From CAVQRC01 sp963715045 (GTDB lineage: Bacteria > Planctomycetota > Planctomycetia > Pirellulales > Lacipirellulaceae): a stretch of DNA of 64,000 nucleotides. The stretch is taken from assembly GCA_963715045.1 (NCBI GenBank), contig CAVQRC010000010.1, positions 25,550 through 89,549 of the forward strand. The letters are read 5' to 3'. Positions within the stretch are counted from its first letter, which is position 1. Each line of letters opens with the position of its first letter. A program made the position numbers and the translations under genes. Below are positions 8,382 through 18,546 of this stretch, in pieces. The notes beneath the pieces are model-generated. The model was given only the letters and a program-made list of their open reading frames with translations. It was not told where the DNA came from and made no database searches.

Positions 8382-9692
8382 TCACCCCACTTCGAATCCT
8401 TCCCGCTGCGGACGCTGCAACCGCCGGTTGGCCGCCTCATCGCCGACAAACGTCTCCGTCTCGGCATCCCACTCAAGCCCGCGGCCTTCCCACATCGAAA
8501 TGTTCCCCAGGTGACACGTGCTCACGCTTCGATGCTGGCTCTCGGCGTCCGAGATCGGCAGGTCACGCGTCTGTACGCAGTCAAAGAAGTTGCCCATGTG
8601 ATTCTCGATCGCGTCCAGCTTGCCCATCCGCGGCGGACGATCCAGGTTGTCGTGCGGGTACAGCGAGAACTCCTCGCGGGGCAGGGGATGATCCGACAAC
8701 GCGTCGACCGGCTTGCCTGAAATCGTCCCGCGATTCACGAAGATCCGTCCCTCACTGCCGGTGAGCAGGATGCCGTTGCGGCCCGTGTCGCGGACGGTCA
8801 TGACAATTCCGCTCGGATAGGTGTAGTCGGCCTGGTAGTTGACGGCCACGTCGTACCCGTTGGCGATGCTGGGGAAATCGGCCGCCGTTTCGATCCGCTG
8901 CGGATACTCGCCGATTGCCCACTGCGCGATGTCGAGGTGATGCGCGCCCCAGTCGGTCATCTGGCCGCCCGAGTATGCGTACCACCAGCGAAAAGTGTAG
9001 TGGCACCGCTCGTGCTGATAGGGCACGTCGGGCGTCTGGCCCTGCCAGAGATGCCAGTTCAACTCGGGCGGCGGCGAGTCGATCGGGAACGGCCCCCCGG
9101 TCTGGTTCTTCCCCAGGACCACATCGACGCGCTCGAGTTTGCCGAGTCGGCCCTGGTGGACCAGTTCCACCGCGAGCCGGAATCGATGATCGCTCCGCTG
9201 CCAGGACCCGACCTGGACGACGCGGCCCGTCTCGTGCACCACGTCGCGAAGGATCTTGCCCTCGTCGATCGTGAGCGTGAACGGCTTCTCGCAATACACA
9301 TCTTTACCGGCACGGCAGGCATCGATCACCATCTTCGCGTGCCAATGATCCGGAGCACCGATCGTCACTACGTCGACGTCGTCACGAGCGAGCAGGTCTT
9401 CGTAGTTCTCGTAAATCGCGGGGGTACTTCCGAACGCGGCCCGGGCCTGAGCCAGCACGTGTTTGTCGACGTCGGCGATCGCCACGATGTCACCATAGGC
9501 TCGAGCCTTGTCCGCGATCACCGAGCCCTGATACCGCATCCCGATCGAACCGATTCCGGGCCGGTCGTTCTTCGCGGTCGACGCCGCCCGGACCGATCGG
9601 CTCGTAACCAGGTAGGGATGTGCCAGCCCGGCGGTGGCTGCGGCGGCGGCCGTTGAAAGGAATTGGCGGCGATTCTGGCAGGGAGTCGACAT
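8382..9692 (-). CDS. Gfo/Idh/MocA family oxidoreductase, Tat-exported
   Basis: NAD(P)-dependent oxidoreductase of 436 residues typical of planctomycetes. The N-terminus has a twin-arginine signal (NRRQFLSTAAAAATAGLAHP). Then come a Rossmann segment (IGSIGMRYQG), the DHWHAKMV segment and the conserved CEKPFTL motif with the Lys of this family, followed by a C-terminal substrate domain. The start at 9692 is chosen because GGAG lies 8 bp upstream; an earlier Met at 9710 has no ribosome site. It probably oxidises or reduces a sugar or cyclitol derivative; the substrate cannot be read from sequence. It is divergent from the beta-helix gene. Confidence 0.92.
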   Translation of the reverse strand: MSTPCQNRRQFLSTAAAAATAGLAHPYLVTSRSVRAASTAKNDRPGIGSIGMRYQGSVIADKARAYGDIVAIADVDKHVLAQARAAFGSTPAIYENYEDLLARDDVDVVTIGAPDHWHAKMVIDACRAGKDVYCEKPFTLTIDEGKILRDVVHETGRVVQVGSWQRSDHRFRLAVELVHQGRLGKLERVDVVLGKNQTGGPFPIDSPPPELNWHLWQGQTPDVPYQHERCHYTFRWWYAYSGGQMTDWGAHHLDIAQWAIGEYPQRIETAADFPSIANGYDVAVNYQADYTYPSGIVMTVRDTGRNGILLTGSEGRIFVNRGTISGKPVDALSDHPLPREEFSLYPHDNLDRPPRMGKLDAIENHMGNFFDCVQTRDLPISDAESQHRSVSTCHLGNISMWEGRGLEWDAETETFVGDEAANRRLQRPQREGFEVG

Positions 9693-9837
9693 GCGATCAT
9701 CTCCGGTCATCTGGCGAAGGCAGCCCGCCATTCTAGCAAAACCAATCCGCCCGTCGTTTGATCGAAGTGGCAAACAACGAATACAATCGCGACCTTGCTG
9801 CACAACATGGATCGAGGGCAATGGAGATTTCCACACG

Positions 9838-11241
9838 ATGTACACTCACAGACGCCTGCTCCAGATTGAGCAGCTCGAAAGCCGCCAGCTGCTCACCCTC
9901 TACGTCGACGTAACCAGCGATGCGGTAGACGCCAATCCGGGGGATGGCGATTGCCGTTCGGCTTCTGGCGCATGCACTCTCCGGGCCGCCGTGATGGAGG
10001 CCAACGCGCTCCCGGGCCGGCAGGAAATCGTGATCCCCCCGGGAACGTATACGCTCACCTTGACTGGCAGCGACGAAGACAGTGCCGCGACGGGCGACCT
10101 CGATATCACGGGCAACGTGTCGATCGTCGGGAGCGGAGCCGACCGGACGTCGATCAGCGCTTCGGCCCTCGATCGCGTGTTCCACGTCTTGCCCGGGGCA
10201 ACGCTCGAGATCACCGACTTGACGATCGCCAACGGGGGCGGCGTCCAAACTGGCGGCGGTATCCGCAACGAGGGCACTTTGACGATGTCACGAACCGCCG
10301 TGGACGGAAACTCCGCGTTTGTCGGGGGAGGGATCGCCAATGCGACCGGTGCCATGGCCACGATTCAAGAGAGTACGATTTCGCGAAACGCGGCCACGGG
10401 CGAGAGCGGCGATGGCGGCGGGATCTTCACCGACGGAGTACTGACCCTGCTGAACACGACCATCTCCGGGAATTCGGCCATTGATAGCGGCGGCGGCATC
10501 CGCCTCAACACGAGTGCCGACGTCATGATTCTGCACAGTACTGTTGCGAACAACGCCGGCGTCAACGGGGCAGGGATCTGGAACGCGGCTGGCGAGGCGA
10601 GCTTCAGCAATTCGATCGTTACCAATCGCATCGGCGGCACACCGAGCAGCGACCTGGGATACAACATCCTCGGTGTGGATCCAGGCTTGGGTCCTCTCGA
10701 GGACAATGGCGGGAGAACGGCGACGCACGCCTTGACCGCGGGCAGCGCGGCGATTGACGCCGGGCGTCCCCTGGCATTGCCAGGCGTCAGAGGGGTTCCC
10801 CGGTTTGACCAGCGGAGCGATCCGTACACGCGGGTCTATGGTGGGCGGATCGACATCGGCGCCGTGGAACGGCAACCGAGGCCGTTGTTCGCCGACTTCA
10901 GCCGGGATGGCGTTGTCGACGGTGAAGACTTTCTCATCTGGCAGCAGAACTTCGGCTTGTCGAACGGCGGCACGCGAGACGACGGCGACGCCGACGACGA
11001 TGGAGATGTCGACGGCGAGGACTTCCTCGTGTGGCAGGCTGAATTTGCACCAGGGGGAGTCGCGGCGACCCGTAACACGGCGGCCGATCGTGAATCCACC
11101 GAGCCCCCCGCGACGCCCACTTCGCGGCGGACTCTCATCGCGCGTGAAACCGCGTTCGGCCAGCTTGGCAGGGGGGCCCTGCATCTTCGTCGCATGTCGG
11201 ATGACCTGACCTTGGCATCGAACGAGCAGCACGAGCGATGA
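9838..11241 (+). CDS. secreted beta-helix protein with LExRxLL motif and dockerin-like repeats
   Basis: Surface or secreted protein of about 467 residues. The N-terminus has the planctomycete motif QLESRQLLT instead of a classical signal peptide, followed by a CSLREA-like start (TLRAAVMEANALPG). Residues about 70-290 are right-handed parallel beta-helix turns rich in GGG and TxSxN motifs. The C-terminal part carries two calcium-binding dockerin-like repeats (DFSRDGVVDGEDFLIWQ and DADDDGDVDGEDFLVWQ). A basic tail follows. ATG 9838 has GGAG about 11 nt upstream. The stop overlaps the next start (ATGA). Ligand unknown; polysaccharide binding or attachment is an inference. Confidence 0.85.
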   Translation: MYTHRRLLQIEQLESRQLLTLYVDVTSDAVDANPGDGDCRSASGACTLRAAVMEANALPGRQEIVIPPGTYTLTLTGSDEDSAATGDLDITGNVSIVGSGADRTSISASALDRVFHVLPGATLEITDLTIANGGGVQTGGGIRNEGTLTMSRTAVDGNSAFVGGGIANATGAMATIQESTISRNAATGESGDGGGIFTDGVLTLLNTTISGNSAIDSGGGIRLNTSADVMILHSTVANNAGVNGAGIWNAAGEASFSNSIVTNRIGGTPSSDLGYNILGVDPGLGPLEDNGGRTATHALTAGSAAIDAGRPLALPGVRGVPRFDQRSDPYTRVYGGRIDIGAVERQPRPLFADFSRDGVVDGEDFLIWQQNFGLSNGGTRDDGDADDDGDVDGEDFLVWQAEFAPGGVAATRNTAADRESTEPPATPTSRRTLIARETAFGQLGRGALHLRRMSDDLTLASNEQHER

Positions 11242-12195
11242 GCACGTCCCTTCCTGCCGCGACGCGGACTTCGCGTCGCGAGTTCTGTCTGGCGGCGGTG
11301 GGGGGCGCGGCGGCGTCAGCCGGCCTCGCGATCGCCGCGCCGGCGGAGGGGGCGGGGCCCGCGGCGGCAGACTCCTTCCAACTCAATTACATTCTCGGTT
11401 CCCCGATGTACGGCACGGCCCCGCTCGGCGAGGTCCTGGCCGAGAGTCCACCGCATCGGAGCGGCCGCCATCGACATCTGGCCCCGCGTCCATGCCAATC
11501 ACCGCGAGCAGTTGGACGAATTGGGCCACGAACGTGTTGCCGAAATGCTTGCCGAGCATGACGTGCAGCTCGGCATGATCACGCGGTACGACCTTGGGCC
11601 CTACCGGCTGGCGGAGGAAATGCCGGTGCTCCGCCGGTTCGGCGGCAAGCTGCTGGTCTGTGGCGCGAAGAACCAGCCAGGCGATACCCTCAAGGCACGT
11701 GTGGCGAGTTTCGTCGAGAGCATGCGGCCCCACGTCGCCCAGGCCGAGCGGCACGGTCTGGCGATCGGCATCGAGAACCATGCCGGCAGTCTGCTTGCCG
11801 AGCCCGATGCGATTCGATACTTCGCCGACCACATCGATTTCCCCAACTTCGGCCTCGCGATGGCGCCGTATCACTTGCCCCAGGATCCCACGTTGATCGC
11901 CGACCTGATCGAACATTTGGGCGAGAAGCTGGTATTCTTCCAGGCGTGGCAGCACGGTCGCGGATGCCACGAGAAGCTACCCAAGGAGGAGGAACTGCTG
12001 CAGCTCCCCGGCCGCGGGCCGCTCGACTTTCGGCCCCTGTTGGCGGCCCTCGCCAGAATCCAGTACCGCGGCTGGACCGAAATCTTCATGCATCCCGTAC
12101 CCCGGGGAATCCCCATCCACGACACCATCCCCCAGGTAACCGCCGAAATCAACCAGGCCCGCCACTACCTCGAGCAATGCCTCGCCCCGAAATGA
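11238..12195 (+). CDS. sugar isomerase/epimerase-like TIM barrel, Tat signal (frameshifted)
   Basis: About 318 residues of the xylose-isomerase-like TIM-barrel family (IolE/hydroxypyruvate-isomerase group). The N-terminus is a twin-arginine signal (TSRREFCLAAVGG with an Ala-rich core). After a frame break near 11445 the barrel continues: AAAIDIWPRVHAN, LAIGIENHAGSL with the metal-site Glu, NFGLAMAPYHLPQD, and WTEIFMHPVP near the end. The clean continuation on both sides suggests an indel in the assembly. The ATG overlaps the stop of the beta-helix gene by 4 nt, implying coupled translation. Substrate unknown. Confidence 0.85.
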
Positions 12196-12278
12196 CCCCT
12201 GGGGTCTTTTTGGGGGTTTGGGTGGTGTTGGAGGTCTGGGTTGAGTTGGTGGCAAGGTCTTTTTGAGAGGCGTTTTGA

Positions 12279-12842
12279 ATGACCGCGAAAGTCTTGATTG
12301 TGGTTGGTGACGCGACGGAAACGGTCGACACGCTGTACCCGTTCTATCGACTCCAGGAGGCCGGCTTCGAACCGGTCGTGGCGGCTCCCGAAGTCGCCCG
12401 CTACCAGATGGTCCTCCACGAAGTCAAACCGGGCTGGACGATCACCAAGGAATGGGAAGGGTACACGATCCAGGCCGACGTCGCGTTTCGAGAGGTCGAC
12501 GTCGACGACTACCTGGGCATCTTTTACAGCGGCGGCCGGGCGCCCGAATACTTGCGATACGACCCCGATCTGATCCGGATCACGAAGGCATTCTTCGCCG
12601 CCGAGAAGCCGATCTGTTCGGTCTGCCATGGCGTTGAGATTCCCGCCCACGCCGGCTGCGTCGCCGGGCGGCGAATGGCCACCGTGCCGAAATGCCGGTT
12701 CGATCTGGAAGTCTGTGGCGGCGTGTTCGTCGACGAGCCGTGCGTCGTTGACGGAAACCTCGTGAGCGGCCGCACCTATCACGACCATGGGCACTACATC
12801 GGTAAGTGGATCGCCCTGCTGGAAGCGGCCCGCGACGCGTAA
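12279..12842 (+). CDS. DJ-1/PfpI family protein
   Basis: A 187-residue cytoplasmic protein of the class-I glutamine-amidotransferase-like superfamily. The nucleophile elbow is SVCHGVEIPA, with Cys followed by His as in PfpI/DJ-1. The N-terminal strand is VLIVVGDATETVDTLYPF. Members act as deglycases, glyoxalases, chaperones or peptidases, so activity cannot be fixed from sequence. It is separated by about 80 bp from the isomerase and converges with the DUF1501 gene, whose stop lies 7 bp away. No terminator is obvious between them. Confidence 0.9.
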   Translation: MTAKVLIVVGDATETVDTLYPFYRLQEAGFEPVVAAPEVARYQMVLHEVKPGWTITKEWEGYTIQADVAFREVDVDDYLGIFYSGGRAPEYLRYDPDLIRITKAFFAAEKPICSVCHGVEIPAHAGCVAGRRMATVPKCRFDLEVCGGVFVDEPCVVDGNLVSGRTYHDHGHYIGKWIALLEAARDA

Positions 12843-12848
12843 CGTCGC

Positions 12849-14301
12849 TTACACCAGCTCGGACAGCGGTGCCCCGTTCTTCACGACGGCGATCGGCCGG
12901 CCGCCATCGTCGTGATACACCGTGTCGAGCGGCACGCCCATGTGGTGATAGATCGTCGCGGCCAGGTCGCCGGGCGTCACCGGGCGATCCAGGATGTGCC
13001 CGCCGTCCTTCGTGCTCGCGCCGATCACCTGCCCGTGCCGCAAACCGCCGCCTGCCAGGCACATCGACATGATGTGTGGCCAGTGGTTGCGGCCGTCGGT
13101 GCTCCCCTGGGTACCGAGCTGCGGCGTGCGGCCGAACTCGCCCATCGCGATGATCAGCACGTCGTCGAGCATGCCTCGCTCCTCGAGGTCGCTGACGAGC
13201 GTCGTAATCAGGTGATCGAACAACGGCAGCAGCGGCCCCAGGCCGTTCTTGATGCCGCCATAGGGCGGGATGTTGTCGCCGTGCGTATCCCACGTGCCCG
13301 AGGCCGTGTGGTAGCTGAGGTCGAGCGTCACGAAGGCCACGCCCGCTTCGATCATCCGCCGCGCGAGCAGGGCCTGCTGGCACCACAGGTGGTTGCCATA
13401 CCGCTCGCGGGACGGTTCCGGCTCGCGGGTCACATCGAGCGCGGTTCGCATCCGATCGCCCACGATCATCTCCAGCGCCTGTTGCTGGAACGGTGCCGAG
13501 CGAGGCGCTCGCCGTGTCGAGCCGCCGCTGCCAGCGATCGAGCTGGTTGAGCAGGTGCACGCGGTCTTCGATCCGTTCATGGGAAATGCCATGGGGCAGA
13601 CTGAGCAGGCTGGCGTTGGTCGTCTGGCCCGTATCCACGCCAACGTTCGTGTAGATCGGCAGCTTTGTCGCCTGGTCGGCAATGAATGGGTTGTACTGGC
13701 GACCCAGGTGCCCCGCGAAGGCCAGATGCGACCGAGACTTCATGAACGCCGCATAGGCCGGCATGCTGGGATGGTTCGCACCGTGATGCTTGGCCACGAT
13801 CGAACCAATCGCCGGATACGTCTCTCCCTGCGGATTGATCCGCGGCGCGGCTTCGAGGTGCCCGGTCTGAAGAACCTTGTTGGGCTCGTGGTTGCTGCCG
13901 CGCGGGTCGACGCTCCGAATCAGGGTGAACTTGTCGAGCATCGCGGCCTGCTTGGGCAGGTGCTCGCAGATCACAACGCCCGGCAGCTTCGTCTGCGTGA
14001 CGCCGAACGGACCGCGGTTCTCGGCCGGACGATCGGGCTTGGGATCCCAGGTATCAATCTGGCTCGGCCCACCCGCCATCCACAGCAGGATCACGCTCTT
14101 GCCGGTGGGCATCGGCTGCCCTGACTGGCTGGCCGCAGCGCGTGCTGCCAGCAGGCCCGGCAACGACAGCCCGGCGATTCCCGCCAACCCGGCCTTGATG
14201 GTTCCCCGCCGGTCGCACACGACGAGCCCCTCGCGGCGGCGGGCATGAAAGTCCGCGAACGCGTTGGTGGCGTGCTGCAGTTGGTGGGGAACGTGACTCA
14301 T
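12849..14301 (-). CDS. DUF1501 protein (frameshifted)
   Basis: About 483 residues of the planctomycete DUF1501 family, sulfatase-like alkaline-phosphatase-fold proteins usually exported and often paired with DUF1553 cytochromes. The N-terminus has CDRRGTIKAGLAGIAGLSLPG, a twin-arginine-like signal. Family landmarks follow: ILLWMAGGPSQIDTWDPKP, GSNHEPNKVLQTGHLE and, after a frame break near 13490, LDLSYHTASGTWDTHGDN, AMGEFGRTPQLG and NHWPHIMSMCLAGGG. No internal stop exists apart from the frame switch. The ATG abuts a dispersed leader-like repeat. No DUF1553 partner is present. Confidence 0.9.
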
Positions 14302-14415
14302 GGGGAGGCCCTCGGGTGCAGGAACGGGCTTATTTGGATCGCCGAAGCGGCCCGGCTCTGAATGACTAAGGACTAATGACTAAGGAATCCCCAATGACGA
14401 ATCCCCAACGACTGA
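14301..14415 (+). repeat. dispersed element C, copy 1 (ACTAATG/ACTAAGG heptads)
   Basis: Begins GGGGAGGCCCTCGGGTGCAG, has a GAAGCGGCCCGGCTCTG block, then heptads (GACTAAGGACTAATGACTAAG) and GAATCCCCAATGACG. It aligns along most of its length with the reverse complement of 16752-16861. The first block recurs in inverted form at 14443-14460 (CGTTCCTGCACCCGAGG). It lies directly upstream of the DUF1501 start codon. Bases 14461-14727 show no further recognisable feature. Confidence 0.75.
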
Positions 14416-14727
14416 TTCATAAGGGCGAACGTCGCCAACTGCGTTCCTGCACCCGAGGCCCTCGGGCACGAACGGGCCGATTGGGAACGCCTTACGCCCG
14501 CTTATCGTATCAAACCCATCAACGGTGGGGCAATTCGATCACGAACCGGCGTTCCAGCCGCACGATCTGCAATGAGTCGCCGGTCGGCGGCCGATTTGAC
14601 AACGAAGAGGGAGCGTCGCACGCAAGTCATTCGAGGGCGTGATCGTTCCCGGATAAAATGCGAGCTCATTTAAAGGCGTCGCTCGACAGCGATCTGCCGT
14701 CAACCCGGGCAATGAGGTAGCGAGCTA

Positions 14728-15477
14728 ATGAATGCCAGAATGACGATTGGAAGTCTCCTTGTCGGCACGGTGGCATTCGCCACACTCGCCGTTGGCCAGG
14801 AAGTCGAATGGAACTTGAACATCTTTCCGATGACCAAATCGTTCGAGGTCACCGCCGCTGTATCGCCCGACAATAACCACGGCATCGCGGGATACTCGAT
14901 GCACTTGAGAAACGTCTCGTGGGCGGAGAATCTTGGTCCTCGAGGTCTAATCGACGACGAATTCGCGGTAGGATTCGTCACGAACGGCATCACCAGTCTC
15001 CCTGGTCAGGACCAGTCGTTAAATATTTTCGGCGGACAAACAACTGCTGTGCAAGTCGACCCCGAGAGCATTTATTACGATGTTGGAATCAAGTCGGCGG
15101 GCGAGATTCGGGCTCCGGCAACATTCACCCTGAATATTCCTTGGGCACAGCCCGTGGTGCTCGCGATTGGCGGATACGAAACCGATCCCACGGAATGGGC
15201 TCTCGATGACACGAACGGGCCCGCTGGCGCGAATTTGTACGCAACGCGGTCGGACACGTTCACACCGCCCGATATCATGCAGTTCACGAGCGTCGATTAT
15301 GAGTGGAACGTGAATGTGTTCGACAACTTTCCCGGGCCCATGGAGGGTGCCGGAGGCGCCGAGGCGTGGCTGGCTTTCCGCCTGACTGGCGTACCAGAAC
15401 CGAGTTCCCTGGCACTTGCCGTAGCAGCGTGTTCGATCTGCCTGGCGTATGTGCCCCGCCGCAGAACGAAACTGTAG
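14728..15477 (+). CDS. PEP-CTERM secreted protein
   Basis: A 249-residue exported protein. The N-terminal signal is MTIGSLLVGTVAFATLAVGQ (counting from the second Met). The body is beta-rich and of unknown function (VEWNLNIFPMTKSFEVTA; DYEWNVNVF near the end). The C-terminus has the sorting signal VPEPSS, a hydrophobic stretch and the basic tail PRRRTKL, recognised by an exosortase. No exosortase gene is in the window. GAGGTAG about 9 nt upstream supports the start. Not recognised beyond its sorting signals. Confidence 0.85.
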   Translation: MNARMTIGSLLVGTVAFATLAVGQEVEWNLNIFPMTKSFEVTAAVSPDNNHGIAGYSMHLRNVSWAENLGPRGLIDDEFAVGFVTNGITSLPGQDQSLNIFGGQTTAVQVDPESIYYDVGIKSAGEIRAPATFTLNIPWAQPVVLAIGGYETDPTEWALDDTNGPAGANLYATRSDTFTPPDIMQFTSVDYEWNVNVFDNFPGPMEGAGGAEAWLAFRLTGVPEPSSLALAVAACSICLAYVPRRRTKL

Positions 15478-15537
15478 ACGGGAACCGCAGCGCGGAGGTG
15501 CCTGACTGTCCGCGGAGATTCGAACCAGGGCTCCGCG

Positions 15538-16158
15538 TCAGGCCGCCGTTCCATCGCCCCCTGCTTCGCGAAACGCCTGTTCACAGGGGGGGCACAGGCG
15601 GTAGATCAGCTCCGGCGGCTGCGAATCGTCGAGCAGCCGCGCGGCCACTTTCTCGACGTCCAACCAGCCGTTTCCTTCCAGGAAGGCCCGCAGACAACTG
15701 CTGCAGAGCACCAGTTGCGACGTCGAGCGAGGCTGGTTCGGGTCGAGCAGCGGCAAGGACCGCCGCACTTTCGTACGCAGCACGCGGGTTTCATACACGA
15801 GATCGCCATTGTCATGCGGCGTGATCGTCATTCGCATGTGGCGCTCAAGCATCGGCGAATCGCAGCGAAACGGCAACCGCAACGGAGTGCCGCTGGTTCG
15901 GAGCTGGGCGTGGATTCGCTGGTACAGACTACGGGTGAGTTGTCCTGCGATGAAATCCCACAAGAAGGTGCCGATCACGCTGTCGGCCGTCAGATGCGCG
16001 GCCCCATTTTCGCGGGCGAATGCCAGCCACCACGAATCGACAGCGACAATCACGTCGTTCGCGTCGACGCGATAGGTGTAGTCTGCTTTTTCCCCGCCAT
16101 TCATCGGATCGCTCCGGCCATTCTGCACCGTGAGCGTCCTGGCGACACTCGCGGCCAC
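15538..16158 (-). CDS. hypothetical protein with PAS-like domain and C-terminal Cys pairs
   Basis: A 206-residue protein of unknown function. Residues about 25-120 look PAS-like (RVDANDVIVAVDSWWLAFA; GTFLWDFIAG), as in photoactive-yellow-protein-like or blue-light PAS folds. The C-terminal part has CSSCLRAF and CPPCEQAF, two CxxC pairs that could bind zinc or form disulphides. It is convergent with the PEP-CTERM gene and divergent from the thioesterase. It might be a redox or ligand sensor; this is inference. Confidence 0.7.
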   Translation of the reverse strand: MAASVARTLTVQNGRSDPMNGGEKADYTYRVDANDVIVAVDSWWLAFARENGAAHLTADSVIGTFLWDFIAGQLTRSLYQRIHAQLRTSGTPLRLPFRCDSPMLERHMRMTITPHDNGDLVYETRVLRTKVRRSLPLLDPNQPRSTSQLVLCSSCLRAFLEGNGWLDVEKVAARLLDDSQPPELIYRLCPPCEQAFREAGGDGTAA

Positions 16159-16288
16159 GGCATTCTCCTCTATATTGTAGCGCGATGCGCGCCCGTTTCA
16201 GGTATTTCGTAAATCGAGGGGATCCTGCTCGACTCCTGATTCTGCGAAATGCGTGCAAAGTCCCGCCGGATTGGCATGGAGCGAAGCC

Positions 16289-16675
16289 GTGAAAGAACAC
16301 GAGATCGAGATTCGCGTCCGCTACGACGATGCCGATCCGATGGGTTTCCTGCACCATGCGAAGTACTTCACCTACTTCGAGGTCGGCCGCAACGAGCTGC
16401 TGCGAGCGTCGGGGGGCGATTATCGGGCGATGGAGGAGGCAGGCTTGTTAGCCGTCGTCGTGAGAGCCGAGTGCCGCTATCAGAAGCCGGCCCGCTTCGA
16501 CGACTTGCTGCGGATCCGCACGACGCTCGCGAACGTTTCTCCCGCCAAAATCGAGCACGATTACCTCGTTTTTCGCGATGGCGAGCAACTCGCCAGAGCC
16601 CGCGTCACACTGGCCCTCGTCGATCGGCAGGGTGAGGTGCAGCGAGTTCCCGAGTGGTTCCACGAACTGTTTTGA
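16289..16675 (+). CDS. acyl-CoA thioesterase (4-hydroxybenzoyl-CoA thioesterase/YbgC type)
   Basis: Hot-dog-fold thioesterase of 128 residues. The catalytic segment is RYDDADPMGFLHHAKYFTYF, with the Asp and the His-x3-Tyr of the family, followed by FEVGRNELLR. The GTG at 16289 is chosen because GGAG lies 8 bp upstream and homology starts at once; an in-frame GTG at 16253 is the alternative. Members hydrolyse short- or medium-chain acyl-CoAs. No Tol-Pal genes are adjacent, so a YbgC-type envelope role is not supported here. Confidence 0.88.
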   Translation: MKEHEIEIRVRYDDADPMGFLHHAKYFTYFEVGRNELLRASGGDYRAMEEAGLLAVVVRAECRYQKPARFDDLLRIRTTLANVSPAKIEHDYLVFRDGEQLARARVTLALVDRQGEVQRVPEWFHELF

Positions 16676-16751
16676 GCCCCCGCGACCGGATCGATTCGTC
16701 CGCACGAACCCGGAAACGGCACGTCTTCACCGGAATTTCATCAAACACGTT

Positions 16752-16861
16752 CTTGGGAATTCGTCATTGGGGATTCCTTAGTCCTTAGTCATGAGTCCTT
16801 AGTCATCCAGACGCCGAGCCGCTTCAGCGACCCACAGAGCCCGTTCCCGCACTCCTCCCCA
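16752..16861 (-). repeat. dispersed element C, copy 2
   Basis: The reverse complement matches copy 1 across its blocks: GGGGAGGAGTGCGGGAACGG, GCTGAAGCGGCTCGGCGTCT, heptads ACTAAGGACTCATGACTAAG and GAATCCCCAATGACG. It sits between the thioesterase stop and the end of the amidohydrolase gene, with no start codon beside it. Confidence 0.75.
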
Positions 16862-16875
16862 TCGGGTTCGCTTCA

Positions 16876-18421
16876 TCATCGGGGTGGCGACGGCTTGCGT
16901 AACGGGCGGCCAGCCAGGACGTCACGCGGCTTGCCGTCGGCGACGACTTCGCGGCCGTTCACGAACACCCACCGGATGCCAAGGGACACTTCGAAAGGCG
17001 CTGCAAAGGTGGCGGCATCGCGAATCGTGGCCGGGTCGAAGATCACGACGTCGGCGAACTGCCCGGGGCGGAGGTAGCCGCGATTCCGGACAGCCGAGAA
17101 TATCGGCTGGCAGTCCCGTGGCACTGCGGATGGCGGCCTCGAGCGGGATGACCTGTTCGGCGATCGCATACAGGCCCAGCTTGCGGGTGAACGTGCCGAA
17201 GCTTCGCGGGTGGGGGCGGGTGCCGTCGTCGATCTTGCTGCTGCCGTCCGAGGCCGTTGCCACCCAGGGGAGCGTCATCACGAAGCGGACGTCATTCTCG
17301 TCCATCCCGAAATTGACAGCCTGCGCCCCGCCGCCGCGAAGCAGGTCCAGGGCCACGTCCACCGGTTCGCGGTGCTCTGCCGCGGCCACTTCGCGGAGGA
17401 GCCTGCCGACCCACTGCGGGTGTTTCTCGCAGCTCGCGATCAGCAGGCGGCCCCGCACGGCAACCGCGTCGGCAATCAGTGGCCGCAGGCGGGCAAGCTG
17501 AGTGGGATCGTTGAGCCGCTCGATGGTGGCCTCCTCGCCGCCCTCCCGTTCGTCGTCGGGCAGCAGCATTGCGAGAAACGACGTCGATGAGGCGTTGTAC
17601 GGATACTGATCGGCTGTGACGCGAAGTCCCTCTTGTCGGGCCTGTTCGATGACCTCTGCTGCCGCGCGGACTTTGCCCCAGTTCCGCTGCTTGCTGGCCT
17701 TGAAGTGCGAGACGTGTACCGCGACATGGCCGCGTCGACCGATCTCGATGGCCTCTTCGACGGCTTCCAGCAGCTGGTCTCCCTCGTCGCGGATGTGACT
17801 GGCATAGATCCCGCCGTGCCGGCCCACCACGCCCGCTATCGCCGCAAGTTCGTCGAGGTCTGCGTACGAGCCGGGCACATACTGCAGCCCCGTCGACATG
17901 CCCCACGCTCCCTCCTGCATCGCCGCAGCGGTTCGTTCGAGCATCGTCGCGCGCTCTTCTGCCGTCGGAGGCCGCCGAACTTTGCCCATCACGTCATCGC
18001 GAAGTTGTCCTTGCGGCAACAGGTGCGCGATGTTCGTCCCGCTCCCTGCACGCGCGAGCTGGGCGTAGTATTCGCCAACCTGGGAGTTTCCGCCGCCGCA
18101 GTTGCCGGTCACGAGCGTCGTGCACCCCTGCGAAAGGTAGTTGAACGCCCCCCGCGTCGCTTCCTGGAGGATCGATTCGTCGCTGTGGTTATGCAGGTCG
18201 ATGAAGCCGGGCGCGATGCACAGCCCGCCGCAGTCGATCGTCCGGCCCACGCGACCGGCCGCGAACTGGCCGACAGCCACGATCCGATCGCCCCGGATCG
18301 CGACATCGCCCGTGATCGGCGACTCCCCGCTCCCGTCGTAGATCGTCCCACCGCTCAACAACAGGTCCGCATCCACCTCCTCCGCCACCGCAGGCGACGC
18401 GACATGCAGCCAGATGCCCAC
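16876..18421 (-). CDS. N-acyl-D-amino-acid deacylase-like amidohydrolase (frameshifted)
   Basis: About 515 residues of the D-aminoacylase group of amidohydrolases. The N-terminus (about 20 residues) looks like a short signal. Then ADLLLSGGTIYDGSG, the metal motif GFIDLHNHSD, GCTTLVTGNCGG, MSTGLQYVPG, ASHIRDEGDQ and VHVSHFKAS follow in family order. A frame break near 17110 separates these from the C-terminal composite sheet (GQFADVVIFDPATIRD, VFVNGREVVADGK). It should hydrolyse N-acyl-D-amino acids or related amides using zinc. The sodium symporter gene ends about 125 bp upstream of its start and could supply substrate, by inference. Confidence 0.88.
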
Positions 18422-18462
18422 CAGCAGGACCCATCGTTGTACGCGAGTTTCAATTATCCACC

Positions 18463-18546
18463 TCTACCCTCCAGCCTCCAGTCTCCAGCCTGAAGTCTCC
18501 AGCCTCCAGCCTCCAGCCTGAAGCCTCCAGTCTCCAGCCTGAACCC
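18463..18546. repeat. CTCCAGCCT tandem repeat
   Basis: About ten imperfect copies of CTCCAGCCT or CTGAAG(C/T)CTCCAG between the symporter stop and the amidohydrolase start. Low complexity, no coding support. Confidence 0.85.

Noticed and set aside
15505..15530. tRNA T-arm on the minus strand (GGTTCGAATCTC)
   Set aside because: The flanking five-base stems do not pair and no cloverleaf can be built upstream.
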